This document shows positions 18,426 to 29,890 of a DNA stretch of 64,000 nucleotides, one piece after another. A model generated the notes under the pieces. It was not told where the DNA came from, searched no databases, and saw only the letters and a list, made by a program, of their open reading frames with translations. Source of the DNA: Aggregatimonas sangjinii (GTDB lineage: Bacteria; Bacteroidota; Bacteroidia; Flavobacteriales; Flavobacteriaceae). Each line of letters opens with the position of its first letter. The stretch's first letter is position 1. The DNA lies in contig NZ_CP040710.1 in assembly GCF_005943945.1 (NCBI RefSeq), positions 3,517,501-3,581,500 of the forward strand, in the 5' to 3' direction. Made by a program: the position numbers and the translations under genes.

Positions 18426-21400
18426 TTACTTATCTGCGAGCACAGGATTTTTTGATTGTTCGGTATCGGAAACATCCACCGGTTTTACGGTTCTACCATT
18501 TACCATCAAGAGTCGCAAATCTTCTAAGGTCAAATACAAACAGGGAACGATAACCAGAATAATAGCCGTCGCGAACACGATTCCAAAGCCAAGCGAAATC
18601 GCCATGGGAATCAAGTAAAATGCTTGACTGGAGGTCTCTAAAATGATCGGGGCCAAACCACCGAACGTGGTCATGGTCGTCAGAATAATCGGGCGAAACC
18701 TCCGTAGGCCCGCCTCATGAATGGACTGGTAAATGGGATCGCCCTCTTTTCTGCGTTTATTGGCGTAATCGATCATGATCAGCGAATCGTTGACCACCAC
18801 TCCGGATAAGGCTATTACGCCCATCAAACTAACCAATGATAAGTCGTACCCCAATAGAATATGACCGATTACGGCACCTACGATACCGAAGGGAATCGCC
18901 GTCATTACGATCAAGGGCTGCAGATAACTGCTAAAGGCGATGGCCAGTAAGGCGTATATCAATAACATCGCGATAGAAAAGCCTGCTTTTAAGGTATTGG
19001 TACTTTCCCTCATATCGGCCTGGCTGCCTTCAAAGCTCCAGGTAATGCCGGGAAAATCGGCTCGCAATTGCGGTAAGGTTTCTTCCTGTACCGAAGCGAT
19101 AACACGGCCTACGGCATTGGCGGGTTCTACGTCCATTCCTACGTTCACCACCCTACGGCCATCCCTGCGATTGATACTACTAAAGGCTTCCCGCTGTTCA
19201 ACTTCCACTACATCCATAAGCGGTACTTCAACGCCGCTCGGCGTACGGATCAGAAATTTTTCCAGGTTTTTGATATCCTTGCGTTCCTCCATGGGTAATT
19301 TTACACGCACCTCGATCTCGTTCATCCCACGTAATTGCCGCATCGCCAAGGCTCCGAAAAATCCATCGCGGACCTGACGGCCCACCTCATCGGAGGTCAG
19401 CCCCAAGTTTCTACCTTGCGGTAGCAGCTTGAAGTCGTACTGCATTTTACCTTTATTATAATTGTCGGTTACATCGCGGGTATTCGAAAAAGCGCGCATG
19501 CGTTCTACAAAAGCGCTACTGGCCCGTGCCAACACGTCAATGTCCGAATGGCTCAAATCAATACTGATATCCTGTCTTGCTCCTCCAGGACCCCTCTCGG
19601 CCTCAAAAGTAATTTGGTCGACCCCTTCAATATCCCCGATATTATCCCGCCACAAGGCGATAACTTCCGCTGCGGTGATATCCCGCTGGTCGGGGGGCAG
19701 CATTACAATTTCCACATCGATAAAATTTTGCCCGCGTACATTGGTCTTAATGCCTTCGGCTACTTCATAAAGATTGTGTTCCTCGAACATCCGCTGGGTC
19801 GATTCCGAAATATCATGGGCAACCTTTGCCGCCTGATCTGGGGTCGTCCCTACCGGTAGGCGAACGCCCGCTTCGATTTCATCGGCCGCCACCTCCGGCA
19901 TCATAATCAGGCCCATATGCCCGCTATAGCCATAACCTCCGACTATGAGTAGCAAGGTTACCGCAGCGCTTAAGGTAATGTACCGATAGCGCAGGCACAA
20001 ATCGAGAAAGGGACGGTAACGTTTTTCAATAAATCCATCAAAACCCTTGGCGAACGCGCGTTGCCATCCTTCCAATTTAAGGACCCATTTGTTCTTACTT
20101 TCTTTGTTCTTCAGATGCCCCAAATGGGAAGGCAGGATAAAAAGGGCCTCGAGCAGGGAAACCGCTAAAATAACAATCACCACGGCTGGTAAAGGTTGCC
20201 AGAATTTCCCGGTTTCCCCGGGCATAAATAGCAGCGGGACGAAGGCGATAATGGTGGTAACGATACTAAAGACCACGGGCATCGAAACGTCTTTGGTTCC
20301 TGCAATGGCCGCCTGAATCGGACTCAGCCCTTTTTGCCGGTATTCGTAAACATTTTCCCCCACCACGATGGCGTCATCCACAACAATACCCAGCACTACT
20401 AGAAAACCGAACATAGAGATCATGTTCACGCTAATGCCGATGAGGGGCAACAAAATCATTCCGCCGATAAAGGAGACCGTCATGCCCATCATCACCCAAA
20501 AGGCTAGGCGGTACTCTAAGAAAAGTGTCAATATGATCAGTACGATAACGATGGCTAGTATCCCGTTTTCGGTCAGTAAGGAAAGACGTTCGCGATAATC
20601 GGCGGCGCGGTTGCTGTCGGTTCGGTACTTGATGCCGGGAGGCAATTGAAAGTCTTCTAGAATCTTATTGGTTACATCGGCGATTTTCAAAGGCGATTGG
20701 TCCCCAATCCGGAATATTCGCAGCTCCACATAATTTTGTTGATTGAATTGCCCGTGAAAACCCGTTTCCTCAAAACCATCGGTAATCGTAGCGATATCCT
20801 TTAAGGCGATTTTCGCGCCTTCTTCAGAAGATACTACGGTAATATCCCCATACTCTTTTGCCCATTGTTTCCGTTCCTGCATACGCAGCAGAATCTCTCC
20901 ACTCTGGGTCTGAACAGCCCCCGCCGGAACATCATTGCTACTCTGTTGAATGATATCGGCCACTTGCCCCAGCGTCAAATTATACTTCTGTAAGGTTCGT
21001 CGTGGAATTTCGATACGGGTTTCATAATCGGGCACGTTCCCCAATTCTACTTGTGTGATTTCGGGATTGTTTAGAAGGATTGTCCTCAATCGCTCCGCAA
21101 GTTGCCGTAAGGTCCATATATCGGCGGCACCATAGAGGCCTATTTGCAATACATCCCTTTGACGTGACTGCAATCGCACCTCGGGGCGTTCGATATCATC
21201 GGGAAACGTACGGATGCGATTGATGGCCTGATCGATATCCTGAAAAGCCTTCATTCGTTCCGAACCCGCCACCAGTTCGATACTGATCTGGCCAGAACCT
21301 TCATTGGCCTCCGACACGATTTCCTTGATGCCCTGAACCCCGCGCACGGCTTCTTCCACAGGTTGCAGCACGCCTTGTTCGACTTCCGCTGGGGAAGCTC

Positions 21401-21602
21401 CGGGATAGGCTACCGATACCTCGACAAAATCGAGTTGAAACTCCGGAAATACCTCCTTCTGAATGTTGTACATCGTAAAGAGGCCCCCGCCCAACAACAT
21501 CAGCATGAGCAAGTTCGTTGCAATCGAGTTCCGTGCCATGTAAGCAATGGCGCCTTCCTTTCGGATCGTCTTTTCTTTCCTTTTCTTTTCCATCTTGCCC
21601 AA
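18426..21602 (-). CDS. RND-family efflux permease (HAE1-like)
   Basis: The 1058-residue inner-membrane pump has the twofold RND layout: a first helix near residues 28-48, a large periplasmic loop, helices 2-6 (about 335-540), a second loop and helices 8-12 (about 870-1035). The proton-relay pair in helix 4 ([12 protein letters not shown], about residues 405-415) is intact. HAE1-type multidrug or lipid export is most likely, as aspartate pairs and loop length fit better than heavy-metal pumps. It starts five bases after the adaptor gene and is the last gene of the operon. Confidence 0.9.
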   Translation of the reverse strand: MGKMEKKRKEKTIRKEGAIAYMARNSIATNLLMLMLLGGGLFTMYNIQKEVFPEFQLDFVEVSVAYPGASPAEVEQGVLQPVEEAVRGVQGIKEIVSEANEGSGQISIELVAGSERMKAFQDIDQAINRIRTFPDDIERPEVRLQSRQRDVLQIGLYGAADIWTLRQLAERLRTILLNNPEITQVELGNVPDYETRIEIPRRTLQKYNLTLGQVADIIQQSSNDVPAGAVQTQSGEILLRMQERKQWAKEYGDITVVSSEEGAKIALKDIATITDGFEETGFHGQFNQQNYVELRIFRIGDQSPLKIADVTNKILEDFQLPPGIKYRTDSNRAADYRERLSLLTENGILAIVIVLIILTLFLEYRLAFWVMMGMTVSFIGGMILLPLIGISVNMISMFGFLVVLGIVVDDAIVVGENVYEYRQKGLSPIQAAIAGTKDVSMPVVFSIVTTIIAFVPLLFMPGETGKFWQPLPAVVIVILAVSLLEALFILPSHLGHLKNKESKNKWVLKLEGWQRAFAKGFDGFIEKRYRPFLDLCLRYRYITLSAAVTLLLIVGGYGYSGHMGLIMMPEVAADEIEAGVRLPVGTTPDQAAKVAHDISESTQRMFEEHNLYEVAEGIKTNVRGQNFIDVEIVMLPPDQRDITAAEVIALWRDNIGDIEGVDQITFEAERGPGGARQDISIDLSHSDIDVLARASSAFVERMRAFSNTRDVTDNYNKGKMQYDFKLLPQGRNLGLTSDEVGRQVRDGFFGALAMRQLRGMNEIEVRVKLPMEERKDIKNLEKFLIRTPSGVEVPLMDVVEVEQREAFSSINRRDGRRVVNVGMDVEPANAVGRVIASVQEETLPQLRADFPGITWSFEGSQADMRESTNTLKAGFSIAMLLIYALLAIAFSSYLQPLIVMTAIPFGIVGAVIGHILLGYDLSLVSLMGVIALSGVVVNDSLIMIDYANKRRKEGDPIYQSIHEAGLRRFRPIILTTMTTFGGLAPIILETSSQAFYLIPMAISLGFGIVFATAIILVIVPCLYLTLEDLRLLMVNGRTVKPVDVSDTEQSKNPVLADK

Positions 21603-21607
21603 TTTTC

Positions 21608-22816
21608 TTACTTCTTCGTTTCTTGCTCTGGCTTATCGGTCGCAGTGCGCAGCCCGATACCATTGCTTACCGTGCTCAAATCGGTGACGACCACTTTTTC
21701 GCCATCTTCCAAACCTTTGCCGATGTAGGCGTAGGCATCATCGGTCAATACGATATCTACCTGACGTATTTCCAATTTTTCATCATTCATCACCCAAACG
21801 GTCTCATTGCTCCGGATATAATCGCGGCTAAGACGCACCACGTCCTTAATCGGGTCGGCTTGGATATTGACCTCCACGAAAGTGCCGATCATCAGCTTTG
21901 GCCTGCCCTTCAATTCATTGGTTGTCGCCAAAGGATCTTCGACTTTGACCAATACCCTGGCCAATCGCGTCTGGCCATCCAATGCACCTATCTGCCGGTC
22001 GAGATATCCTTCGCGATAACTATCGCTAGGCCATGCCGATGGGTTCTCGATCCTTACCGGAGCTCCCTTTTCGGTATCATCGTTCGGGAAGCTTAGCCAC
22101 TGCAATTTGGAAACAGGAACCGTTGCGGTGATCCAATATTCTTTTGTACCGACAATACGTCCCAAGATATCACCTTGAGCGACTAAGGAACCTTTGGCGA
22201 CATTCTGACTCAGAATATGGGCGTCAAACGGAGCGCGTATGGTCGTCCGCTCAAGGTTTAACCTCGCCTGGTCTACCGAGGCCTTTGCGGCGCCTATGGT
22301 CGCATTGACCGCGTTGAGCTGTGGTTTTCTCAGTACCAGTTGCCGCTCTTCTTCCGAAAGCGGATTGTCCCCAAAAAGGGAATCGTCGGCAATAAGCTGT
22401 AAATCCTGTTCCGCAATCTTTTGGCGACCCATCTCAGTGTCCAGCGTCGTCTGCGATTGCTGAAATTCGCTCTTGCGCAATTCGAGTGTGTTGCGGTAAT
22501 CGGCCGGATCGATCTGCAAAAGCACTTGATTTTTTTTGACGAAGCCACCGGGGGTAAATGCTGGGTCTCGACGAATGACTTGTCCCGAAACCAACGGACT
22601 CAAATCCACATCCTCAACGGGTTGTACCGTGCCCGTTGCTACGATGATGGGTTCGAAAGTGCCTTGTCTTACGGGAATTACATCGACCAGCATCGCCGTT
22701 TCAATCGATGCCCCTTCCCTTTTCGCCTCGGGCTCGGTAGAAAAAATAAGCGCGGTAATCACGATGCCACCACCGATAATGGCCAAACAAATCCACAATA
22801 TCTTTTTGCTATTCAT
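21608..22816 (-). CDS. RND periplasmic adaptor (membrane fusion protein)
   Basis: A 402-residue HlyD/AcrA-type adaptor with an N-terminal anchor ([20 protein letters not shown]). It shows the barrel-sandwich lipoyl motif halves ([18 protein letters not shown] and [24 protein letters not shown]) flanking an alpha-hairpin (about residues 110-180). It bridges the permease and the outer-membrane channel. The gene lies 17 bases after the channel gene and 5 bases before the permease gene. No substrate can be inferred. Confidence 0.9.
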   Translation of the reverse strand: MNSKKILWICLAIIGGGIVITALIFSTEPEAKREGASIETAMLVDVIPVRQGTFEPIIVATGTVQPVEDVDLSPLVSGQVIRRDPAFTPGGFVKKNQVLLQIDPADYRNTLELRKSEFQQSQTTLDTEMGRQKIAEQDLQLIADDSLFGDNPLSEEERQLVLRKPQLNAVNATIGAAKASVDQARLNLERTTIRAPFDAHILSQNVAKGSLVAQGDILGRIVGTKEYWITATVPVSKLQWLSFPNDDTEKGAPVRIENPSAWPSDSYREGYLDRQIGALDGQTRLARVLVKVEDPLATTNELKGRPKLMIGTFVEVNIQADPIKDVVRLSRDYIRSNETVWVMNDEKLEIRQVDIVLTDDAYAYIGKGLEDGEKVVVTDLSTVSNGIGLRTATDKPEQETKK

Positions 22817-22833
22817 ACCAACTGTTTACTTTT

Positions 22834-24228
22834 TTAATTTTCTATGGTTCGCCCAGTCTCAAAGCTTCCCGCCAATGCCCTGTACAAGCCAATGCGAACT
22901 TGAACTTGACGCAGTTGCGCGGCCACGTAATCCCTGCGCAATTGCTGTTCTTGATCTAAGCCAATCAGTACATCCAAATAGGGACTAAAGCCATTCAGGA
23001 ATTCGGTGCGCAATTGTTTGTTGCTTTTTTCCGCAAGTTCCAATTGTCGCCCTATGTTGACAGACCGTTGTTTCTGCATCACGTCTTGCACAAGTCCGTC
23101 TTCGACCTCCCGAAAGGCCTCTAGGGTAGTTTGTCCGTATTCGTAAAGTCGTTGTTGTTTGATTGCCTGGGCCTGAGTGGCCTCTGCTTTCAATTGCCCG
23201 CCGTAAAAAATGGGCGCCAACAAATTTCCCGCAATGGAATAGGCCCAATTTTCAAAAAGATCGGCAAAGTTATTGGCCCTCAGTTGTCCCCTGGCATTAA
23301 TCGAAATTCTCGGATACCTGTTTCGCACGGCCGAAGCCATATCTCTATCTGCAGCAAGCAGGAGCGCGTACGATTGTTGCAAATCGGGTCTACGACGCAC
23401 CAATTCCAAAGGCAGTCCAGCCTGAGGCAGGTCCGGTAAATCAGGTAAAGCAACCGCATCCAAAGCCAAGTCTTCCTGAGGCTGCCGACCTAAAAGAATA
23501 GCCAATTGATTTTCCAACAAACGTACATTGGTGCTAAAAATAATCTGCTGTTCGCGGGTGCTTTCCAATAGTTGTGCTTGTCTTAGAATATCTACCGCAC
23601 GTATTTGGCCGCCCACAAAACGAGAACGAATCAGTTTGATGATATTTTCATTGGTAGCGATTTGTTCTTGTGTAATTTTCAATTGCTCTTTTGCGGCCTG
23701 TAGCTGGTACCATGTGGTGGCAATCTCCGCGGAAAGCGATATGGCCGCAGTGCGGTAATCAAAGAGATTTGCCTCTGCCCTGAACTTTTCAGCTTGTACG
23801 GCGGTTCGTATACGGCCCCAAAGATCTACCTCATAAGAGGCCGATAGCCCCAACTGTGTATTTTCACCACCCCTAAAGTCATTGATAGGAAAATTCTCCG
23901 CGGTCTGCGCCGAGGCTTCTATTTGAGGCCATTTATTCGATGCTGCTCTAGATACGGTGGCCTTAGCCGCCAAAAATTGTTGCCATGTCGCCGCCAAATC
24001 AAAATTGGATTGCATTGCACTATCAATCAAAGTATTCAAACTTTCATCCTGAAAGACCGTCCACCATTTATCCTCCAAAACACTTTCGCCGGTATAGTAA
24101 AATTCCTTTACATCTTCAATCGGCAAGGCTACATTGGAAAAGCGAGGCGAACAAGCATAAAATAGGAGCAGTAGACTTGCAAAATACAAGACAAATCTCT
24201 TATTATCGCCTTTATAGTTCAATGACAT
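22834..24228 (-). CDS. Outer-membrane efflux channel lipoprotein (NodT/TolC family)
   Basis: A 464-residue channel subunit with a lipobox (LLFYAC near residue 26). Two outer-membrane efflux protein repeats follow; the first contains WWTVFQDESLNTLIDSAM and the second ELVRRRPDLQQSYALLLAADRD. Long coiled-coil helices build the periplasmic tunnel. It is the first gene of the minus-strand operon; channel-first order is common in Bacteroidota. The gene is intact. Confidence 0.9.
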   Translation of the reverse strand: MSLNYKGDNKRFVLYFASLLLLFYACSPRFSNVALPIEDVKEFYYTGESVLEDKWWTVFQDESLNTLIDSAMQSNFDLAATWQQFLAAKATVSRAASNKWPQIEASAQTAENFPINDFRGGENTQLGLSASYEVDLWGRIRTAVQAEKFRAEANLFDYRTAAISLSAEIATTWYQLQAAKEQLKITQEQIATNENIIKLIRSRFVGGQIRAVDILRQAQLLESTREQQIIFSTNVRLLENQLAILLGRQPQEDLALDAVALPDLPDLPQAGLPLELVRRRPDLQQSYALLLAADRDMASAVRNRYPRISINARGQLRANNFADLFENWAYSIAGNLLAPIFYGGQLKAEATQAQAIKQQRLYEYGQTTLEAFREVEDGLVQDVMQKQRSVNIGRQLELAEKSNKQLRTEFLNGFSPYLDVLIGLDQEQQLRRDYVAAQLRQVQVRIGLYRALAGSFETGRTIEN

Positions 24229-24752
24229 TTTATCTTGATAAAATAATTATTCCACCCTAACATGGAGATGTAATTGGTTGTTTTCCTAAGTTAGGTGTTT
24301 TATGCTATTTTAAATACCTCTAAAAACTATATTTTTTTATGACGGTATCGACAGCTTCAATACGTGGAGCTTTAATGACGTTGATTTTCGTTAGTTCTTA
24401 GGATATCAATAGCAGTAAAGAGAGAATTTATATCTGGAGTAAAGAGCGTTGATCAGGCAATGTGTGAAGGATGCAGTAGGCTGTACACAATTAAACTTCC
24501 ATACCATAATATGGGTTCTAGTTTCGTTTGTCACGCCTCAAATGCTTTATCAAAGCTGGGAGCATACGACCAATTCTTATCGAATTATGCTATGCTGAAG
24601 TTTATGACCAGCGACCTGCGCGGCGCTTAGAGTGAGTTTGGTATCATCTCGCTTTCCCCACGATATAAAATGGACACCATTGTCTATTCATGATGGACTC
24701 GTATGGCATGATAGTACAGGATAGTCCCGGTACTATTATATGATAATTTTAA
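24229..24752. other. Intergenic, no recognised feature
   Basis: About 520 bases between the efflux operon (leftward) and the polysaccharide lyase gene (rightward), so both promoters should be here. No ORF of gene-like composition, no terminator hairpin and no clear -7/-33 pair were found. It may be degenerated former coding sequence. Confidence 0.5.
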
Positions 24753-26036
24753 ATGATGAATCATTCTTTAAAATCGATATCCTTCAAGAGCTTTTCTGTC
24801 ATAGTACTTTTTATCGGAATCTGGACAGTCGCTTATGCCACCAATTTTTCAAGTGGTAAGGTGGCCGGGTTTCAGAGCGTGCATCTTTCCAAAACCAAAA
24901 ACCTGACCGTTCTTCACATAAAGGCACTCCTTCATGTAAAAAAAGCCTTAAAAGAGGGGAATGAATATTACAAACCGGCCTTGAGCACATTGCTTAGAGC
25001 TGCGGATAAGGCCCTGAACAGCGGCCCTTATAGCGTTACAAATAAATCAAGAACGCCGATAAGCGGTGACAAAAAAGACTATTTGAGCATCGGGTATTAT
25101 TGGTGGCCAGATCCACAAAAACCCGATGGTTTGCCTTGGGTACGCAAAGACGGCCAAAAGAACCCCTCCGTGGATGGCGACGGGTACGATTTGAAACGGA
25201 AAAATAAAATGTTCAACAATACCTATCGGTTGGCACTGGCCCATTTCTTCACAGGCAATCGCGAATATGCCGACAAGGCCATAGAACTTTTAAAGGTATG
25301 GTTCCTAAACCCGGAAACCAGTATGAACCCCAACTTGAACTATGCACAAGGCATTCCCGGAAAAAACCATGGTAGGGGCATTGGAATAATCGAATTCATA
25401 GGCATTTTGGATATTATTACCGCCATAGAACTTTTAGAACAAAATGACACTTTAGATACTAGAACAAGCCAAGGACTACGCCATTGGACGGCCGCATACC
25501 TCAACTGGTTGCAAAAGAGCGAAAACGGGGTTTTCGAAAAAAATACTAAGAACAATCACAGCACTTGGTACGACGCCCAAGAAGTAGGCCTACTTCTTTT
25601 TTTAAATCGGGCGGATGAGGCCAAGGCCGTTCTTGAAAAGGCAAAAGAAATCAGGATTCCCACCCAGATTACCGCAGACGGCCGGCAGCCGCTGGAACTT
25701 GCGAGAAAAAGACCGCTACACTATAGTATTTATAACCTCATGGCCTTTACGCACTTGGCGAATTTCGGAAAAAAGTTGGAGGTAGACCTATGGAATTATA
25801 CGCCAACGAATGGCGGAGGTATCAAAAGGGCATTTGACTTCCTATACCCCTTTGCCACCCGCGAAAAGGAATGGGAGTTGGCAGAAATTTCAAGCTTGGA
25901 TAAGGAAATTGCAATCCTACAGGAGCTATTCTTAATGGCTGGCAGCACTTTTAACGTTCAAGCGTATTGCGAAATCGATAAAATTAAAGACGTCCAAGAT
26001 GGTTTGATTCTACTCGTATATCCTTGCCCATTGTAA
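24753..26036 (+). CDS. Alginate-lyase-domain polysaccharide lyase (PF05426 type)
   Basis: A secreted 427-residue protein with a signal around residues 12-30. The body is an alpha/alpha toroid with hallmark segments DYLSIGYYWWPDPQKPDGLPWVR (residues about 110-132; shown in part), NNTYRLALAHFFTGN and a catalytic-looking NNHSTWYDAQ near 266-275. PF05426 enzymes cleave uronate-containing glycans by beta-elimination (alginate, glucuronan). Which substrate this one takes is unclear; the PL38-like reading is from memory. It is followed by two sulfatase genes on the same strand, pointing to a sulfated uronate polysaccharide. Confidence 0.8.
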   Translation: MMNHSLKSISFKSFSVIVLFIGIWTVAYATNFSSGKVAGFQSVHLSKTKNLTVLHIKALLHVKKALKEGNEYYKPALSTLLRAADKALNSGPYSVTNKSRTPISGDKKDYLSIGYYWWPDPQKPDGLPWVRKDGQKNPSVDGDGYDLKRKNKMFNNTYRLALAHFFTGNREYADKAIELLKVWFLNPETSMNPNLNYAQGIPGKNHGRGIGIIEFIGILDIITAIELLEQNDTLDTRTSQGLRHWTAAYLNWLQKSENGVFEKNTKNNHSTWYDAQEVGLLLFLNRADEAKAVLEKAKEIRIPTQITADGRQPLELARKRPLHYSIYNLMAFTHLANFGKKLEVDLWNYTPTNGGGIKRAFDFLYPFATREKEWELAEISSLDKEIAILQELFLMAGSTFNVQAYCEIDKIKDVQDGLILLVYPCPL

Positions 26037-26070
26037 TTTCATTCCGCTATTTTAACTTGAATCAATACAT

Positions 26071-27558
26071 ATGAATTTATTCAAAGTAGCTACGATACTC
26101 CTTGTTCTTTTTTCCTCTTGCAAGGAAGCTGAGCCCGATAAGGAAAAAGACCGGAGGCCTTTGAACATTCTTTTCATCGCAGTCGACGATTTGAGAACGG
26201 AGTTGAATTGTTATGGTGCCAAACATATCAAATCACCCAACATCGACCGTTTGGCCAACAACGGGATATGTTTTACCAAAGCGCATGTACAGCAGGCGAT
26301 CTGTATGGCGTCCCGTGCTTCGCTCTTAACGGGAATCAGGCCCGAAAGACACGGTATCTACACAGGAGAGTCCGTCACTGATATCTTACCGGAGGTGTTG
26401 ACCATGAACAAATTTTTCGCCCAAAACGGTTATGAGATTGCCTCCTTGGGCAAAATCTACCACCACGGGGAAGATACCAAAAAGCAATTCGGGGATGATT
26501 ATATAGCCCCGAATCCCACTTGGAGAGGATTGGGCTATGTTACCGAGAAAGCAATCGCCCAAATGAAGTTGACGGAAAAAGAAGGCCGCGGTCCGGCCTA
26601 CGAAGCTGCCGATGTGCACGATACGCTATACCAAGATGGACTCAATACTCTGAACGCCATGCGCAAATTAGAAGAGCTGCAAAAAATAGACAAGCCCTTT
26701 TTCATGTCCATTGGCCTGGTCAAACCACATCTTCCCTTTGTAGCGCCCCAGAAATATTGGGATATGTACCCAGAGGAGAGCGTTATATTATCGAAGTTCC
26801 AGGAACGACCGAAGCATACGAGCAAATATACGGTACGGCCCGGAGGTGAACTGACCAACTATTATGGTATGCCAACAGCGTTCGAGGATATCGCCGACTC
26901 AACCGCCATCACCCTGAGAAGAGGGTACTACGCCAGTGTTTCCTATGCCGATGCCCAAGTAGGAAAGCTAATGGACAAACTCGATGAACTTGATTTAAGG
27001 GAGCATACCGTTGTCGTGTTATGGGGCGATCATGGTTACAAGCTGGGGGATTATGGGAGCTGGTGTAAATGGTCGAATATGAATATCGATACCAACGTCC
27101 CGTTCATTTTTAGTGTTCCCCATGGTAAAAAAGGGGTCACGTACGACCAGTCGGTAGAAGTCTTAGACCTATATCCCACTTTGGCCGAGCTTTGCAAGCT
27201 AACGCCCCCATCCCATTTAGAAGGCAAAAGTTTAGTACCCATCCTCGACGACCCCGAATCGGAGCCGGGACAAAAGTCCTATGCATTCAGTATTTGGCCC
27301 GATAATCGGTGGAATTATGATAAAACCGTTATGGGGTATTCCGTTTCGGACGATCGATACAACTATGTTGAATGGGTACAATTAAAAACGGGAGAGGTAC
27401 TAGAACGCGAATTGTACGACCATGAGAAAGATCCTATGGAAACCAGTAATGTCATTTCCGAAGTCCAGTACAAAGAGGTCATTAACGAACTCGCTGAAAA
27501 AGTGAAGTTAAAAAAGGAGGCTACAGACCATGATCATGGTTTTAAAAACCTTAGGTAA
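26071..27558 (+). CDS. S1-family sulfatase lipoprotein, iduronate-2-sulfatase-like
   Basis: A 495-residue sulfatase with lipobox LFSSC (Cys17). The formylglycine motif is C78-M-A-S-R82, the C-x-A/P-S-R form matured by a formylglycine-generating enzyme not present in this window. Metal ligands fit AVDDLRTEL and VVLWGDHGYKLGD. The overall layout (NCYGAKHIKSPNIDRLA, ICFTKAHVQQAICMASRASLLTG in part) resembles iduronate-2-sulfatase, S1_7-like. It lies 34 bases after the lyase gene and 28 before another sulfatase. Confidence 0.85.
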   Translation: MNLFKVATILLVLFSSCKEAEPDKEKDRRPLNILFIAVDDLRTELNCYGAKHIKSPNIDRLANNGICFTKAHVQQAICMASRASLLTGIRPERHGIYTGESVTDILPEVLTMNKFFAQNGYEIASLGKIYHHGEDTKKQFGDDYIAPNPTWRGLGYVTEKAIAQMKLTEKEGRGPAYEAADVHDTLYQDGLNTLNAMRKLEELQKIDKPFFMSIGLVKPHLPFVAPQKYWDMYPEESVILSKFQERPKHTSKYTVRPGGELTNYYGMPTAFEDIADSTAITLRRGYYASVSYADAQVGKLMDKLDELDLREHTVVVLWGDHGYKLGDYGSWCKWSNMNIDTNVPFIFSVPHGKKGVTYDQSVEVLDLYPTLAELCKLTPPSHLEGKSLVPILDDPESEPGQKSYAFSIWPDNRWNYDKTVMGYSVSDDRYNYVEWVQLKTGEVLERELYDHEKDPMETSNVISEVQYKEVINELAEKVKLKKEATDHDHGFKNLR

Positions 27559-27586
27559 GCATTGAAATCCTATACTAGAAATAAGT

Positions 27587-29074
27587 TTGAACATGAAAAA
27601 AATACTCTTCTCGCTATTTGTATCGGGGATTGTTAGCTTACTTGCTGTCAGTTGTGCCCAAAACAAGGCCGAAGGCGGCAAACAGGAGAGGCAAGCCTTA
27701 CCGAGCGAAAAACCAAATCTTATTTTTTACCTCTCCGATGATCAAGACGTCTATGATTACGGATGTTATGGAAACGACAAGGTAAAAACACCAAGTGTTG
27801 ACCGTTTGGCATCCGAGGGGATGCTATTTACCAACGCATTTACGGGCCAAGCCATCTGCGCCCCGAGTAGATCTCAATTGCTTACAGGAAAATATCCGCT
27901 TAAAAACGGCTGCTTTGCCAACCATACCCGCACCAAGCCCGATATTGAAAGTATCACCAAACATATGCGCGATTTGGGCTACGAGGTAGTACGGGCAGGC
28001 AAAAGCCATATCGCCCCAAAAAAGGTGTACGATTGGGACGTGGAATGGAATCCCATAGAAAAACCCACCGGCCCGAGAAAATACATCCCTCTTGATAGCA
28101 TCGAGCAGTATTTCAAAACGGCCAAAAAACCTTTCTTCATGCTTATCGCATCGGGATATCCGCATGCGGAGTACTATGATGTAGCGAATGCTAAGGCCGA
28201 AGCTATCAAATGGTTTCCTTTTAACGCGCATAAAAAAGATAACCCAGGGATGATAAAAAGTAAAGCCGGCTATTACCGAAGTATCGAAGAAGATGACAAA
28301 CAATTACGTTCGGTATTGGAGCTTGTCGACACTTATTTGGATGTCAAGAATACCCTTTTCATCTACAGTGCCGACCATGGGGTATCGGGTAAATTCACCG
28401 TTCGGGACGTTGGCCTGAGAGTGCCGTTCATTGCACGCTGGCCGAACGTAATACGGCCCGGGGCTACATCGCACCAATTGATTCATTATACCGATGTGCT
28501 TCCTACCTTCATGCAAATTGCCGGCGGCAAAGCCACCGAGAACATGGATGGAAAAAGTTTCTTGCCGTTGCTCAGGGGAGAGGATATCGAGATCAACAAC
28601 TATATTTACGGGGTGAGCACCAATCAAAATATTCTAAGATCTGAAATTTTCCCTTCAAGAATGATTCGGAACAAACGCTTCAAGTACATCAGGAATTTCA
28701 ATGCTATGGAAGTATTAGATCAAAATTTGGGTGATAAACCCCAAGTAAATGCCTTTATCCAAAGAGGTGCTTTGGCCTTCAAGGACGTGCCTTTTGAGAA
28801 ACTATACGATTTGGAAAGCGACCCTTACGAACTGGATAATCTGATTAAAAGACCAGCATATCAGGATATCAAATACAGCTTAACGCACGATATGTTCGCT
28901 TGGATGAAAGAGCAAGGGGATTTCCTAACGGAAGAGATAGGCTATATGCCTATTATCACCCCACCCGGGAATCGCGGGGTAAAGCTTGATCAAAATACCC
29001 GAAAAAGAACAATTGCCGACTCCTTGAAAAACACCTTGCAAAAAGGGGACTATATTGTAATCGACCATTGGTAA
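27587..29074 (+). CDS. S1-family sulfatase lipoprotein
   Basis: A second 495-residue sulfatase of different subfamily, with lipobox AVSC (Cys23). Its formylglycine site is C91-A-P-S-R95. Metal and substrate elements are YLSDDQDVYDYGC near residue 50 and YSADHGVSGKF near residue 265. It probably removes sulfate from the same glycan as its neighbours, but subfamily and linkage are unassigned. The next gene, a pirin, starts about 100 bases later. Confidence 0.85.
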   Translation: MNMKKILFSLFVSGIVSLLAVSCAQNKAEGGKQERQALPSEKPNLIFYLSDDQDVYDYGCYGNDKVKTPSVDRLASEGMLFTNAFTGQAICAPSRSQLLTGKYPLKNGCFANHTRTKPDIESITKHMRDLGYEVVRAGKSHIAPKKVYDWDVEWNPIEKPTGPRKYIPLDSIEQYFKTAKKPFFMLIASGYPHAEYYDVANAKAEAIKWFPFNAHKKDNPGMIKSKAGYYRSIEEDDKQLRSVLELVDTYLDVKNTLFIYSADHGVSGKFTVRDVGLRVPFIARWPNVIRPGATSHQLIHYTDVLPTFMQIAGGKATENMDGKSFLPLLRGEDIEINNYIYGVSTNQNILRSEIFPSRMIRNKRFKYIRNFNAMEVLDQNLGDKPQVNAFIQRGALAFKDVPFEKLYDLESDPYELDNLIKRPAYQDIKYSLTHDMFAWMKEQGDFLTEEIGYMPIITPPGNRGVKLDQNTRKRTIADSLKNTLQKGDYIVIDHW

Positions 29075-29176
29075 ATCGATGGAGATAGCACGGCATTGGT
29101 CGATTTTCAGGGCTTACTTCCTAGATTGATTAGTACCTAAAACGATCGTACACCCGAAAATGCCTATTTTTAAAAC

Positions 29177-29890
29177 ATGAAAAAGACGATTCACACAGCA
29201 GATTCAAGAGGTCAGGCCAATCACGGTTGGCTCAAGAGTGCCCACTCTTTCAGCTTTGCCAATTACCACGATCCGGAGCGAATGGGTTTTGGGGTTTTGC
29301 GCGTGTTGAACGATGACCATGTGGCGGCAGGAATGGGTTTTGGCACCCATGGTCATAGCAATATGGAAATCATATCGATTCCGTTGAAAGGCGATTTGGA
29401 ACACCAGGATAATATGGGCAACACCACGATAATTCGAGAAGGCGATATTCAGGTGATGTCGGCAGGTACGGGCGTGCAGCATAGCGAACACAATCACAGT
29501 AAGGAAGAAGCGGTGGAATTCCTTCAGATTTGGGTCATTCCTAATAAGGCCAATGTTTCCCCGCGGTATGATCAAATCAGCCTAGAGCAAATCGCCGTAG
29601 AAAACGAACTTTACCAGATTTTATCGCCGCACCAAGATGATGATGGGGTTTGGATCCATCAGGATGCCTGGTTTCATTTAGGGCAATTCGATTCGGCAAA
29701 AAAGTTTCATTACCACCTTAAAAAATCGGGCAATGGCGTTTACATTTTTATCCTCGAAGGGGAAGGTACCATTGCAGGTGAAAAATTGATGGCCCGTGAT
29801 GCCATCGGTATCGAGGGTACCGACGCTGTTGCATTCGAAGTAAATACGGGTACCCGATTGCTCGTGATGGAAATTCCTATGACCAATTAA
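29177..29890 (+). CDS. Pirin-family bicupin protein
   Basis: A 237-residue pirin. The N-terminal cupin has the metal-site motif GFGTHGHSNMEIISI (about residues 53-67) and the second histidine/glutamate region GVQHSEHN (about 98-105); the C-terminal cupin is shorter. Pirins bind iron and include quercetin dioxygenase-like enzymes and transcription cofactors. The physiological role cannot be read here. It is 102 bases after the sulfatase gene and may be separately transcribed. Confidence 0.88.
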   Translation: MKKTIHTADSRGQANHGWLKSAHSFSFANYHDPERMGFGVLRVLNDDHVAAGMGFGTHGHSNMEIISIPLKGDLEHQDNMGNTTIIREGDIQVMSAGTGVQHSEHNHSKEEAVEFLQIWVIPNKANVSPRYDQISLEQIAVENELYQILSPHQDDDGVWIHQDAWFHLGQFDSAKKFHYHLKKSGNGVYIFILEGEGTIAGEKLMARDAIGIEGTDAVAFEVNTGTRLLVMEIPMTN

